The notes under the pieces are model-generated. The model was not told where the DNA came from. It worked only from the letters and a program-made list of their open reading frames with translations, and ran no database searches. 37,967 nucleotides of DNA from Deltaproteobacteria bacterium (lineage in GTDB: Bacteria; Myxococcota_A; UBA796; SXON01). Shown piece after piece: positions 14,353 through 22,189 of this stretch (positions are counted from its first letter, which is position 1; the number at the start of each line of letters is the position of its first letter). The position numbers and the translations under genes are program-made. The DNA is taken from the NCBI GenBank assembly GCA_947486185.1, contig CANKTH010000043.1:1-37967 (forward strand). Direction: 5' to 3'.

Positions 14353-14661
14353 ATGTACGCGGTAGTCAAGACGGGTGGAAAGCAGTATCGGGTGAGCGTC
14401 GGCTCGACCCTCGTGGTGGATCGGGTCGAGGCTGAGCCAGACTCCGAGATCACCCTGAATGAAGTGTTGCTGGTCGGCGGCGATCAGGTTCAGGTCGGGA
14501 CCCCTACGGTCGCCGGCGCGACGGTCAAGGCGACCGTTGTGTCGCACGGCAAGGGTGAAAAGACCGAGTACACGCGGTACCTTCACAGGCGCCGTACTCG
14601 TCGCACCAAGAACGGGCGCGCTTCGTTGAGCGTCCTCCAGATCAACGCGATCAACGTATAG
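14353..14661 (+). CDS. rplU: 50S ribosomal protein L21
   Basis: M-Y-A-V-V-K-T-G-G-K-Q-Y-R-V is the universal bL21 start, and the 102-residue length is typical. The C-terminal half (Y-T-R-Y-L-H-R-R-R-T-R-R-T-K-N-G-R) keeps the rRNA-binding basic stretch but diverges from the common K-Y-K-R-R-K-x-Y-x-x-x-x-G-H-R pattern. It binds 23S rRNA in the large subunit. First gene of the standard rplU-rpmA-obgE group; the stop is 9 bp before rpmA. Confidence 0.97.
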   Translation: MYAVVKTGGKQYRVSVGSTLVVDRVEAEPDSEITLNEVLLVGGDQVQVGTPTVAGATVKATVVSHGKGEKTEYTRYLHRRRTRRTKNGRASLSVLQINAINV

Positions 14662-14670
14662 GGGTCGGCG

Positions 14671-14940
14671 ATGGCTCACAAAAAAGGTCAAGGCAGCTCC
14701 CGCAACGGGCGTGACTCCAACCCCCAGTACCGTGGCGTCAAGCGCGGCGACGGCCAGTTCGTGCTCGCGGGCAACATCCTGGTTCGCCAGCTTGGTACCG
14801 TGTTTCACGCGGGCCGTAACGTCGGCATCGGCAAGGACTGGACCCTGTTCGCGCTGGCGGACGGAGCGGTCAAGTTCGAGCGGCGGAAGAACCGGCGCTA
14901 TATCTCGATCACTCCGGTTGAGGCCGCGGCCGAAGCCTGA
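14671..14940 (+). CDS. rpmA: 50S ribosomal protein L27
   Basis: [16 protein letters not shown] is the bL27 N-terminus, whose tail reaches the peptidyl-transferase centre; no Firmicute-type cleavable extension is present. [11 protein letters not shown] and [27 protein letters not shown] follow the family closely. 89 residues, normal. Between rplU and obgE, co-transcribed. Confidence 0.98.
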   Translation: MAHKKGQGSSRNGRDSNPQYRGVKRGDGQFVLAGNILVRQLGTVFHAGRNVGIGKDWTLFALADGAVKFERRKNRRYISITPVEAAAEA

Positions 14941-15000
14941 TCCCTCTGCCTGGCGGTCAGGCCGAGCTGTTCCAGCGCCGAATCCGCCCAGGAAGCCAGG

Positions 15001-16050
15001 ATGCGTTTTGTCGATGAGGTCGAGGTCGCCGTTCAGAGCGGCCACGGGGGGCGCGGGCGCTCCTCCTTCCGGCGTGAAGCCTATGTGATGTTCGGCGGGC
15101 CCGACGGTGGCGACGGTGGCCGCGGTGGGCACGTGATCCTGGAGGCGGATCCGGGCGTCAATACCCTGCTGGGGCTGCGCAGTCGTCCGCTCTGGCGCGC
15201 TGCGGATGGCGCGGGCGGGGGCCAGAACCGCCGAAATGGCTCCAACGGCGAAGACATGGTCATCAAGGTGCCGGCTGGCACCATGGTGCGGGACGCCGAG
15301 AGCGACACGCTGCTGATGGAGCTGACGGCTCCGGGCGAGCGCCGTGTCCTGGCGGAGGGCGGCCGGGGCGGCCTGGGCAACATCCACTTCAAGACCAGCA
15401 CCAACCGGGCGCCTCGAAAGGCGACCGACGGCGGTGAGGGCACCATGCTGCGGCTCCGCTTCGAGCTCAAGCTGATGGCCGACGTCGGTCTGCTTGGTTA
15501 CCCAAATGCAGGAAAATCGACGTTGATCTCACGCGTCAGCGCCGCGCGCCCGCGGGTAGCCGACTATCCCTTCACCACCCTGGCGCCGAGCCTGGGTGTC
15601 GTGAGCCTCGGGCTTGATTCCCAGTTTGTCGTGGCCGACATCCCGGGCCTCGTCGAGGGCGCCGCAGAGGGCAAGGGCCTCGGCCTGCAGTTCCTCCGAC
15701 ACGTGGAGCGCACCCGCCTCCTGCTCCATCTTCTGTCGCTCGGGCCGGATGAGGTCGAAACCCCCCTTGTGAGGTATCAGATCCTCCGGCGCGAGCTCGT
15801 CCGCTACAGCGACCGACTCGCGGGGCGCCCGGAGCTTGTTGTGCTCACCAAGCACGACACCATCGACGCCGAGGGCCTCGCCGGCGTCCGGGCCGAGCTC
15901 GAGGCGGCCGGCGTCACCGTAGGCGCCGTGATCTCCGCCGTGCGCGGAGAAGGCGTCGCTGAGCTCGTGCGGGAGATATGGAAGCGGCTCGGGGAGATAC
16001 CGGGCGACGATGTGGGTGATGTGGGCGACCCTCTGGCTCCTCGCGTGTAG
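15001..16050 (+). CDS. obgE: GTPase Obg/CgtA
   Basis: Essential GTPase acting in late 50S assembly and stress control. The N-terminal Gly-rich Obg fold (1-158) shows F-V-D-E-V-E-V-A-V-Q-S-G-H-G-G-R-G, G-G-D-G-G-R-G-G and G-L-G-N-I-H-F. The G domain has G1 G-Y-P-N-A-G-K-S-T, the switch-I Y-P-F-T-T-L-A-P, G3 D-I-P-G and G5 S-A-V. G4 reads T-K-H-D instead of the usual N-K-x-D, a substitution tolerated in some GTPases. At 349 residues it lacks a long C-terminal extension. The last 41 bp overlap the next gene in another frame. Confidence 0.97.
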   Translation: MRFVDEVEVAVQSGHGGRGRSSFRREAYVMFGGPDGGDGGRGGHVILEADPGVNTLLGLRSRPLWRAADGAGGGQNRRNGSNGEDMVIKVPAGTMVRDAESDTLLMELTAPGERRVLAEGGRGGLGNIHFKTSTNRAPRKATDGGEGTMLRLRFELKLMADVGLLGYPNAGKSTLISRVSAARPRVADYPFTTLAPSLGVVSLGLDSQFVVADIPGLVEGAAEGKGLGLQFLRHVERTRLLLHLLSLGPDEVETPLVRYQILRRELVRYSDRLAGRPELVVLTKHDTIDAEGLAGVRAELEAAGVTVGAVISAVRGEGVAELVREIWKRLGEIPGDDVGDVGDPLAPRV

Positions 16051-16750
16051 CGGGGAGGCGCCGCCGGCTGTGCTGACGGAGGCCTCACGCGAGGTCACCT
16101 TTGGCACGATGCAGGAGCTGGGCACCCACACCTTGCAGGCGAGCTGGACCCGCCGCGTGGGACCGGCGGAAGGTGGCGGCCAGGAGACCGCTGAGGCCTT
16201 CCTGCTCCGCTGGCAGGATCCCGATCACTGGGAACTACGCCGCGAACGCCAGGGGCGTGTGCAGAGCCACGTCATCATCTGGGATGCGATCGCGTGGGTC
16301 TCGGGGCCGAAGGGTCTCAAGCGTCGGGGCGACGGTGAGCTCTATCGGGTGCAGCTTGCCTCGGGCTGGGATCCCTGGCAGCTCGTGCTCGCGGGCTTCA
16401 ACGATCAGCTTGGCCTCGTGCGGGTGGGTGAGGAGATGGTGGACGGACGGAAGGCCTGGCGGCACGATCTGGTGCTGAAACCTCCGCTGCCAGGCCGCCG
16501 AGCCTGGACGCCGACTCAGGTCGAGGGTGCCGTCTGGCTGGACGAGGCGTTGGCGGTCCGCCTGGGCGCCGAGGTTCACCTCGTCGCGGTCAACGAGCGC
16601 GAGGCGATGGACCTCAGGTTTCGCCTGTCGGTGAGCGGAGTAGGCGCTGATCCTGGTATCACGCCGATTACCGAGACTGAGGCTGCCTCGCCAGGCCTGC
16701 CGGAGGAGCCGGCTCCCGGTCGCGATCCGGGACGCCGCCCGAACCGGTGA
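16010..16750 (+). CDS. Predicted lipoprotein, possibly LolA/LolB-like (246 aa)
   Basis: The start overlaps the 3' end of obgE by 41 bp (ATG at 16010, alternative ATG at 16019). The N-terminus M-W-V-M-W-A-T-L-W-L-L-A-C-S-G is a short lipoprotein signal without basic residues (lipobox L-L-A-C). The mature part has L-Q-A-S-W-T-R-R, E-A-F-L-L-R-W-Q-D-P-D-H-W-E-L-R-R-E, V-I-I-W-D-A-I-A-W-V and later beta-strands, a pattern that resembles the half-barrel of LolA/LolB-type lipid or lipoprotein carriers; this is a visual impression only. The C-terminal 35 residues are Pro/Glu/Arg-rich. Overlap with obgE suggests translational coupling. Confidence 0.7.
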   Translation: MWVMWATLWLLACSGEAPPAVLTEASREVTFGTMQELGTHTLQASWTRRVGPAEGGGQETAEAFLLRWQDPDHWELRRERQGRVQSHVIIWDAIAWVSGPKGLKRRGDGELYRVQLASGWDPWQLVLAGFNDQLGLVRVGEEMVDGRKAWRHDLVLKPPLPGRRAWTPTQVEGAVWLDEALAVRLGAEVHLVAVNEREAMDLRFRLSVSGVGADPGITPITETEAASPGLPEEPAPGRDPGRRPNR

Positions 16751-16852
16751 CGACCGGTGACTTGCGACAGGCGCACCTTCGGCTACGCTCTCGGCGCAGG
16801 TCCGCGCCACACTCGGGTTGACGTCCGGGATGGCCCTGCGAACGGAGGAATG

Positions 16853-17281
16853 ATGGCCCCGGTGATCCTGATGATTCGTGCCCTTGTGCTGCCCGTGTTC
16901 GCCTGCCCGGGCGCCGAGGCCACCGCGGCAGACGCTGCGACCGCGACCGAAGCCGCCGCGCTCCACACGGCCACCAGCGCGCGGCTCGTCGGCGCCAACT
17001 GCTCCTACACGACGGGCGTGATGGCGAGCCGAGTGGTCAAAGAGGGCGTGGACTGGCAATTCACCGGCATACTCAAGGACACCCTCAACAATCTCGACAG
17101 CCACGTAGCGTCCCCGTTTCGGGCCGAGGGAGACGGCGCCTTCGTTATCGCGACGGAGATCCTGGAGTCCCTCGTGCTCACCGGCGTGAAGAACCGAAAG
17201 GTCTTCCTCCAGGGAAGGGTGCTCGAAGTGGACGGCGTGCGATATGCTGTGGTCACCTCGTATCGAGTCGTCAACTCCTGA
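16853..17281 (+). CDS. Small exported protein of unknown function (142 aa)
   Basis: Two adjacent ATGs occur at 16850 and 16853; GGAGG at 16844-16848 favours the second. The open frame extends upstream to 16757 but that part has no signal and no conservation I can see. The N-terminus M-A-P-V-I-L-M-I-R-A-L-V-L-P-V-F-A-C could be a signal or lipoprotein peptide (V-F-A-C is a weak lipobox). An Ala/Thr-rich stretch follows, then a compact domain with R-L-V-G-A-N-C-S-Y, W-Q-F-T-G-I-L, G-D-G-A-F-V-I-A-T-E-I-L-E and Y-A-V-V-T-S-Y-R-V-V. Its stop lies just before the rsfS start, so it may be co-transcribed with rsfS and rlmH. Function unknown. Confidence 0.65.
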   Translation: MAPVILMIRALVLPVFACPGAEATAADAATATEAAALHTATSARLVGANCSYTTGVMASRVVKEGVDWQFTGILKDTLNNLDSHVASPFRAEGDGAFVIATEILESLVLTGVKNRKVFLQGRVLEVDGVRYAVVTSYRVVNS

Positions 17282-17292
17282 TAGGTGCCCCC

Positions 17293-17655
17293 ATCGAACC
17301 TCAAGAGCTCGGCCAGCGCATCGTCGCTTCGGCCCTCTCCCAAAAAGCGATCGACGTGATCGAGCTGGATCTCTCGCGGCTCACGTCCTTCTGTGACAGC
17401 TTCATCATCACCCACGGCGCGAGCCGACGGCAGGTCGTGGCGATCGCCGAAAAGGTCCTCGAAGATCTTCGTCTTGCCGGTCGGCGGCCGATGGGCGTCG
17501 AAGGAATGGACGCCGGGCGCTGGGTGCTCATCGACTATGGCGATGTGATCGTCCATGTTTTTGATGAGCCTCTACGTGGCTTTTACGACCTGGAGGGCCT
17601 GTGGGCCGATGCCCCGCGGCTCCATCATGAGGGTGTCGAGGCGGTCGCGGGTTGA
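17293..17655 (+). CDS. rsfS: Ribosomal silencing factor RsfS, apparently with a non-canonical start codon
   Basis: RsfS binds ribosomal protein L14 and blocks subunit joining in starvation. The core is clear: L-S-R-L-T-S-F-C-D-S-F-I-I-T-H-G-A-S-R-R-Q-V, M-D-A-G-R-W-V-L-I-D-Y-G-D-V-I-V-H-V-F and F-Y-D-L-E-G-L-W. Family homology continues upstream of the first canonical start (GTG 17356) as E-L-G-Q-R-I-V-A-S-A-L-S-Q-K-A-I-D, the conserved first helix, yet no ATG, GTG or TTG exists in frame back into the preceding gene. An AGGTG at 17284-17288 sits five or so bases before ATC at 17293, which I take as the start (120 aa). CTG 17278 and ATA 17281 are alternatives, and a base error is possible. The stop overlaps rlmH (TTGA). 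Confidence 0.85.
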   Translation: MEPQELGQRIVASALSQKAIDVIELDLSRLTSFCDSFIITHGASRRQVVAIAEKVLEDLRLAGRRPMGVEGMDAGRWVLIDYGDVIVHVFDEPLRGFYDLEGLWADAPRLHHEGVEAVAG

Positions 17656-18092
17656 AGCTTCGGCTGGTGTCCTTTCGTGGCGCAACGACCACGTGGGCCG
17701 ATCTGGCGAGCGCGGAGTACGGTAAGCGGCTCCAGCACTACTTCCCGTTTGAGGAGAAGACGTTCAAGGCGGCCTCGGCCGTTGAGGACGCCGCTCGCCT
17801 TCGTCGTGAGTTGGGACCGCGGGCACGGCTGGTCGTGCTGGACGAACGAGGTGAAGACCTCGATTCGCCGGGACTCGCGCGCTGGCTGGAGGCCGCTGCC
17901 GCGACCGGCGCGGCGGAGCTGGTGTTCGTGATCGGCGGCCCCTACGGGCACGATCCGGTGCTCCGCGGCGAAGCGTGGCGTTGTCTGAGACTCTCCGCGA
18001 TGGTGCTCAACCACGCCGTCGCGCGGGTGGTGCTGATAGAGCAGCTTTATCGTGCGTGTACGATCCGTGCTGGAGAGCCTTACCACCACTGA
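17652..18092 (+). CDS. rlmH: 23S rRNA (pseudouridine1915-N3)-methyltransferase RlmH
   Basis: A SPOUT-class methyltransferase acting on pseudouridine 1915 in helix 69 of 23S rRNA on assembled ribosomes. Signatures: M-K-L-R-L-V-S at the start, L-V-V-L-D-E-R-G-E, V-F-V-I-G-G-P-Y-G-H (the knot glycine loop), L-S-A-M-V-L-N-H-A-V-A-R-V-V-L-I-E-Q-L-Y-R-A and the terminal G-E-P-Y-H-H. It starts with TTG at 17652, overlapping the rsfS stop by 4 bp. The 146-residue length is slightly below the E. coli enzyme. The rsfS-rlmH pairing is common in bacteria. Confidence 0.96.
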   Translation: MKLRLVSFRGATTTWADLASAEYGKRLQHYFPFEEKTFKAASAVEDAARLRRELGPRARLVVLDERGEDLDSPGLARWLEAAAATGAAELVFVIGGPYGHDPVLRGEAWRCLRLSAMVLNHAVARVVLIEQLYRACTIRAGEPYHH

Positions 18093-18185
18093 GCGGCCCA
18101 CCTCCCTGCGTTTTTGCCCATGCGCCTCGGCGGCGAGACCGGCACCTTCGTAAGCGCAGGTACGCCGAGCTGCGTGCCTCCGTGG

Positions 18186-18191
18186 TAGCCT
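18186..18191 (+). promoter_or_regulatory. Candidate -10 for a leaderless transcript
   Basis: TAGCCT ends 7 nt before the ATG at 18199, with no Shine-Dalgarno between. The spacing is identical to that at 7596-7609. No convincing -35 hexamer is seen. Confidence 0.35.
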
Positions 18192-18198
18192 GTGGCCC

Positions 18199-19683
18199 AT
18201 GCCAGCGGACGTCGTCCTCGTCAATCCAGCCTACGCCTTCCCGCCCTTCACCGAGCAGGATCGCCGAGCGATCCGTGATGACGCGTTCATCATGGATCTC
18301 CCGAGCGATCCGTTCCTTTACCCTCCGATGGGGCTGCTCTCGATCGGCACGGCCCTGCGCCGCGGGGGCTTTTCGGTACAGGGCATCGACTGTAACGCCA
18401 CGCCGATGACGATGGAGCAGCTCGCCCGCCGCTGTGAAGGCGCGAAGGTGGTGGGTATCCAGCTCTTGGTTGCCAATACACGCAGCGTGTACCAGCTCGT
18501 ACGTCACATGGCGGGCAGGGGATACGAGGTGGTGATCGGCGGGCCGTGGCCATCGGTGGAGCCTGAGGTCGTCGCGAAGATGGCGCTTCGTTACGGGATC
18601 TCCGGCGAGGGGGAGATCTCCTTCGTCCAGCTGTGCGACGCGCTGATTCACGGAAAGGGCAAGGCGGAGGACATCCCGGGGATCATCATCGCCGAGGATC
18701 ACGAGCGTGTGTACACCAAGATGCCCGAGCTCCTGCCCGACCTCAACGACTGGCTCCCTGATCGCGATTTTATGAGGAGTCCCCTGTATCGGCAGCCGTT
18801 CAAGGGACGGATCGAAGTGGCCCTCGGTAGCCGCGGCTGTCCCTTCGATTGTATATTCTGCTATTGTTCGAGCCCGTCCCCCAACTCCATGTTCAACAAG
18901 AGCCGGTGGCTGGACGCCGATGTGCTCGTCAAGGACCTTTCGGACACGCTCAAAAAGTATCAGCCTCGTTACATCGAGATGATGGACGAGACCTTCACGG
19001 TCAACCGTAAGTGGGTGCGGGAGGTCTGTCAGGGGATCCTGGATGCGGGCCTGAAGTTCGAGTGGGGTGCCAAGACAAGAATGGATCTCCTGGACCCAGA
19101 TCTATTGGAGCTCATGGGGCGCGCCGGTTGCACCAAGATCGGCTTCGGGCTGGAGAGCGGCGTCTACGACCTGCGTAAGAACATGAAGAAGAACTTCGGA
19201 AACGACAAGGTGAAGGAAATTTTCCGGGCAGCGAACCAGTTCAACATCGATCCTGCCTGCACCATCATTTTTGGCCATCCCGGCGAGACCGAGGACGACA
19301 TGAAGGCCAGCGTGGAGATGGTCAAACAGTGTGAGGTGGCCTACGTCGAGTTCCACATCATGGTGCTGATCCCCAAGACCACCCTGTTCTACCAGGCCTT
19401 GAAAGAGGGCAAGGTGAAAGAGGACGCTTACGACAAGTTCATGTACGGCGAGGCCGCCTACCCCGAATACGCGCCGGGTGAGCTGACCGCGCTCGATATG
19501 CGGCGCATCCACCGCGATGCTGTGAAGGAATTCTACCTTCGGCCTGACTATATCTTCCGGCAAGCGCGCAGGGCCCGTCGGCCCGGCGATCTGTTGCAGT
19601 ATGCGCGTGCCGCGGCGAGCGTGCTTGGAAAGTCGAGCCTTGCCGAGCCGATCTGGCGCTTAGGGCGGGCGCTGCCCCAGTAG
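18199..19683 (+). CDS. B12-binding radical SAM protein, BchE/class B-like (494 aa)
   Basis: N-terminal cobalamin-binding-type domain (about 1-150): D-V-V-L-V-N-P-A-Y, Y-P-P-M-G-L-L-S-I-G-T-A-L-R-R-G-G-F, G-A-K-V-V-G-I-Q-L and V-V-I-G-G-P-W-P-S-V-E-P-E. The radical SAM domain has the cluster motif C-P-F-D-C-I-F-C at residues 214-221, preceded by G-S-R-G. Further features are E-M-M-D-E-T-F-T, G-F-G-L-E-S-G and I-F-G-H-P-G-E-T-E-D-D-M, typical of the Elp3/MiaB/NifB-like core in BchE-type enzymes. The C-terminal about 90 residues are helical and basic. Such proteins are methylases, cyclases or ring-forming enzymes in lipid, hopanoid, pigment and natural-product pathways; the substrate is unknown and no pathway partner is adjacent. 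The upstream spacer of 106 bp and the convergent gene downstream make it a single-gene unit. Confidence 0.9.
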   Translation: MPADVVLVNPAYAFPPFTEQDRRAIRDDAFIMDLPSDPFLYPPMGLLSIGTALRRGGFSVQGIDCNATPMTMEQLARRCEGAKVVGIQLLVANTRSVYQLVRHMAGRGYEVVIGGPWPSVEPEVVAKMALRYGISGEGEISFVQLCDALIHGKGKAEDIPGIIIAEDHERVYTKMPELLPDLNDWLPDRDFMRSPLYRQPFKGRIEVALGSRGCPFDCIFCYCSSPSPNSMFNKSRWLDADVLVKDLSDTLKKYQPRYIEMMDETFTVNRKWVREVCQGILDAGLKFEWGAKTRMDLLDPDLLELMGRAGCTKIGFGLESGVYDLRKNMKKNFGNDKVKEIFRAANQFNIDPACTIIFGHPGETEDDMKASVEMVKQCEVAYVEFHIMVLIPKTTLFYQALKEGKVKEDAYDKFMYGEAAYPEYAPGELTALDMRRIHRDAVKEFYLRPDYIFRQARRARRPGDLLQYARAAASVLGKSSLAEPIWRLGRALPQ

Positions 19684-19722
19684 GATTCCCGGGCGCCACC
19701 CAGGCCAGCCCGCGCCGACGCC

Positions 19723-20856
19723 TCAGGCCCGGAGCACCCCTCGCGGATCGCAACGGGCGACGCTACGGCCCAGCTCCATCTGCAGCTCAGGGTCGACGTT
19801 GACATCCGCGAGCATCGTCCTCATGGTCCGCACGGCGGCGGCCCCACCTACTTCGCCAAGCGCCGACGCGGTCGCGAGGCGGACGCGGGCGGAGGGGTCG
19901 TGCAGCAAAGGTAGGAGGTAGGCTTCGATCTCTGGAGTGCGTTGCCGGGCGAGGACGAGCACGGCCGAGATCCGTTCGGCGTCCGTCGCGGAGGCCAGCG
20001 AGCGCGCCAGGAGCGAGAGCGCGGAGGCCGGGATCCGTCCCGGAGAAATCCGCCCCGCCAGTGTCGAAGCGAGGCTGGGGTGGGGCAGGACGACGTTGAG
20101 CACGCGACCCGAGAGGCTCTGGCGCCCGATGGATCTGAGCAGGAGCTCAGCCGCACGGCGACGGATCTCCACCTCGAGGCTCGGGTCTTCGGCCAGCGCC
20201 CAGAGCGTCGGTTCGCCTTCGGTGTTGAGGCGAGCGGCCGCGAACAAGCGGACTTCGGGCGAGGCGTCGTGGAGGGCCTGACGCCAATGCGCGTCGCCTA
20301 CACCTGCGTAATCGAGGGCTCGGTGGGCCGCCTCGCGGATCTCCGGGAGGGGATCGGAGCAGGCCGCTACCCGGAGTCGCGCCAGGATCCCGTCCGGCCT
20401 GAGCCGTTCGGCTACGGTCGCCAGGATCGCGGCTGTGGTCCCCCGGGGGACCTCGCAGCTCTCGACGAGCACGGAGAGCTCTCCCTGCCGAAGCGTCACC
20501 TCACCGAGCTCGGCCAGCGTGAGCATTCCCTGCCGGAGCGGACCGTCGAGGAGCACCACCGCGGATCGCGCCTCGCCACCGACCTGGAAGCGCCGGTCAA
20601 ACACGGCGTCACGCGTCGCGAACTGACCGACGAGCGTCGCCTCGGTACCCGGTTGTACGGAGTGGATCTCGAAAAGGGCCCATGGCACCGCAGCGCGGTA
20701 GCGCCAGCCGTCCGCGACCGCCTCGGCCCGGATTGCCAGGCCTCCACAGGTCCAGTCTTTCCGCGCAGGGACGCGGCGCTCCCGTCCAAGCGCCGCCGCG
20801 CCCACGAGCCCCGCCGACGCCACCAGAAGCACCACCACGATTGTGACCCAGCTCAT
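19723..20856 (-). CDS. Membrane-anchored HEAT-repeat protein (377 aa)
   Basis: The start is taken as the ATG at 20856 (M-S-W-V-T-I-V-V-V-L-L-V-A-S-A-G-L), which gives one N-terminal transmembrane helix at about residues 3-22; the 17-residue extension to 20907 is basic and unlikely. Residues about 35-150 form a beta-rich domain with two cysteines (W-T-C-G-G-L and V-E-S-C-E-V). From about 160 to the end HEAT/PBS-lyase-type repeats are visible: S-D-P-L-P-E-I-R-E-A-A-H-R-A-L, D-A-S-P-E-V-R-L-F-A-A-A-R-L, P-S-L-E-V-E-I-R-R-R-A-A-E-L-L and D-P-S-A-R-V-R-L-A-T-A-S-A-L-G-E-V-G-G. Such scaffolds mediate protein contacts. It is convergent with the radical SAM gene (39-bp gap). Confidence 0.85.
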   Translation of the reverse strand: MSWVTIVVVLLVASAGLVGAAALGRERRVPARKDWTCGGLAIRAEAVADGWRYRAAVPWALFEIHSVQPGTEATLVGQFATRDAVFDRRFQVGGEARSAVVLLDGPLRQGMLTLAELGEVTLRQGELSVLVESCEVPRGTTAAILATVAERLRPDGILARLRVAACSDPLPEIREAAHRALDYAGVGDAHWRQALHDASPEVRLFAAARLNTEGEPTLWALAEDPSLEVEIRRRAAELLLRSIGRQSLSGRVLNVVLPHPSLASTLAGRISPGRIPASALSLLARSLASATDAERISAVLVLARQRTPEIEAYLLPLLHDPSARVRLATASALGEVGGAAAVRTMRTMLADVNVDPELQMELGRSVARCDPRGVLRA

Positions 20857-20993
20857 CACGCCCCCGGTCTGTGCTTCTTCTCTACGCGGGCGGGCGCCTC
20901 GTTTCACCTACGTATACCTACGCCACGGGACTGCAGGAACCGGCGAGCGCCGCCGTCTCATCGCGCCCAGGGGGTACCCGCGAAGACCCGGCG

Positions 20994-21581
20994 TCAAACG
21001 GGTGGAGTCCAGCCTTGGAGGGTGGCCTCGACAAGGTCCAGGCGGTCCTGACCCCAGAACAGCCACTCGCGCCCATCGCGATGGACCACGCAGCTTGGCG
21101 CCCCAAAGACCCCTCTGGCTCGCGCCTCGCCGGTGGATTGGGTGAGCGCGTCGCGCTGGGACGGCGCGCGCAGGAGCAGCTCGGGCGTGGCGCCATGCCG
21201 TAGCAGCACCTCCGGGTCGGCCAGATCTTCCCCATCCGCCCACGCCGCGGCGAAGAGACGCTGTCCATATTCATGTGCTTCGGGGTGGATCATCCACGTA
21301 CGTAACGCCAGGACGGTGCGCAGGGGGAAATGAGGCGTGAACCGAAAGGGCACGCTCCAATGCTTCGCCCATCGGTCGATATCGTTCGCAAGCCAGCGTT
21401 GCCGCTCAGGAGAGGCGGCGAGGAAGGGCACGTTGGCCGTGCCGACGTCTTTGAAGATCGCGCCGAGCAACATGGGACGCCAGCGTACCGTCGCGCCGTT
21501 GCGGGCCGCGATGCTGTCGATCTGGGTGGACGCGAGGTAGGCGTAAGGCGACGAAAAATCGAACCAGAAGTCGAGCAACAT
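20994..21581 (-). CDS. 2-hydroxychromene-2-carboxylate isomerase/kappa-GST family protein (195 aa)
   Basis: DsbA-fold oxidoreductase of the HCCA isomerase/GST kappa type. The N-terminus D-F-W-F-D-F-S-S-P-Y-A-Y-L-A has the catalytic Ser (residue 11) before Pro that activates glutathione. V-R-W-R-P-M-L-L-G-A-I-F-K, F-P-L-R-T-V-L-A-L-R and R-G-V-F-G-A-P-S-C-V-V, with the cis-Pro loop, and W-G-Q-D-R-L-D-L-V-E close the fold. HCCA isomerase works in naphthalene degradation, but most genomic relatives have unknown substrates and no aromatic-degradation genes are nearby. Its start overlaps the stop of the paralogue upstream by 1 bp (TGATG). Confidence 0.9.
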   Translation of the reverse strand: MLLDFWFDFSSPYAYLASTQIDSIAARNGATVRWRPMLLGAIFKDVGTANVPFLAASPERQRWLANDIDRWAKHWSVPFRFTPHFPLRTVLALRTWMIHPEAHEYGQRLFAAAWADGEDLADPEVLLRHGATPELLLRAPSQRDALTQSTGEARARGVFGAPSCVVHRDGREWLFWGQDRLDLVEATLQGWTPPV

Positions 21582-22156
21582 CAGGCCTGCTTCCGCGCTG
21601 CGAGCGCAGCATCGACAAAAAATAGACGATCCTGGCCGAAAAAGAGCTCATCATCCACCACAACGGTCGGCGCGCCGAAGATCCCGAGATCGAGTGCCTC
21701 CTGAGTGGCCACGCGCAGGGTTTCGCGCCAGTCTTCGAGGTTCAGCTCGCTCCCGGGCCGTAGCTCCCGAAAGAGCGCGCTCACTTCGGCGGCGTCCTCC
21801 ACAGGACGCTCCTCCACCCAGTAAGCTCGGAACAACCGATGGATCACGGCGGGATCGTTCCCGCTCGCGAGCGTGGCCCGGAGGGCATTGACGGTGCGAC
21901 GGGGGTGGGCCGCCGGTGGGTTGAGCGGCACGTGATGAAAGGCGGCGACCCGGCGCTGGTCCTGGAGCAGATAACGCGCCTTGTCCGAGCTCAAGGTCGG
22001 ACCGAGGTCGGCCACCCCAGTGCGGGCACGGAGCACCGCACCCAGCAGCATCGGCCGCCAGCGGACGGCCTCGCCGTGCCGCGCTGCGAGCGCTTCGATC
22101 CGGGTCGAGCCGATGTAGGCGTAGGGGCAGGAATAGTCGAACCAGTAGTCCAGCAT
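21581..22156 (-). CDS. HCCA isomerase/kappa-GST family paralogue with Cys at the catalytic Ser position (191 aa)
   Basis: Same fold and motifs as the next gene downstream: M-L-D-Y-W-F-D-Y-S-C-P-Y-A-Y, V-R-W-R-P-M-L-L-G-A-V-L, H-P-R-R-T-V-N-A-L-R, L-G-I-F-G-A-P-T-V-V-V and F-F-G-Q-D-R-L-F-F-V. Residue 10 is Cys where the partner has Ser11, so thiol chemistry or a different glutathione activation is plausible. The two genes are a tandem duplication with strong divergence. The start is 33 bp downstream of the polytopic membrane protein gene, so they may be read together. Confidence 0.9.
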   Translation of the reverse strand: MLDYWFDYSCPYAYIGSTRIEALAARHGEAVRWRPMLLGAVLRARTGVADLGPTLSSDKARYLLQDQRRVAAFHHVPLNPPAAHPRRTVNALRATLASGNDPAVIHRLFRAYWVEERPVEDAAEVSALFRELRPGSELNLEDWRETLRVATQEALDLGIFGAPTVVVDDELFFGQDRLFFVDAALAARKQA

Positions 22157-22189
22157 GGGGGTCGGCTTCGCTCCAGCGGGGATCGCGGC

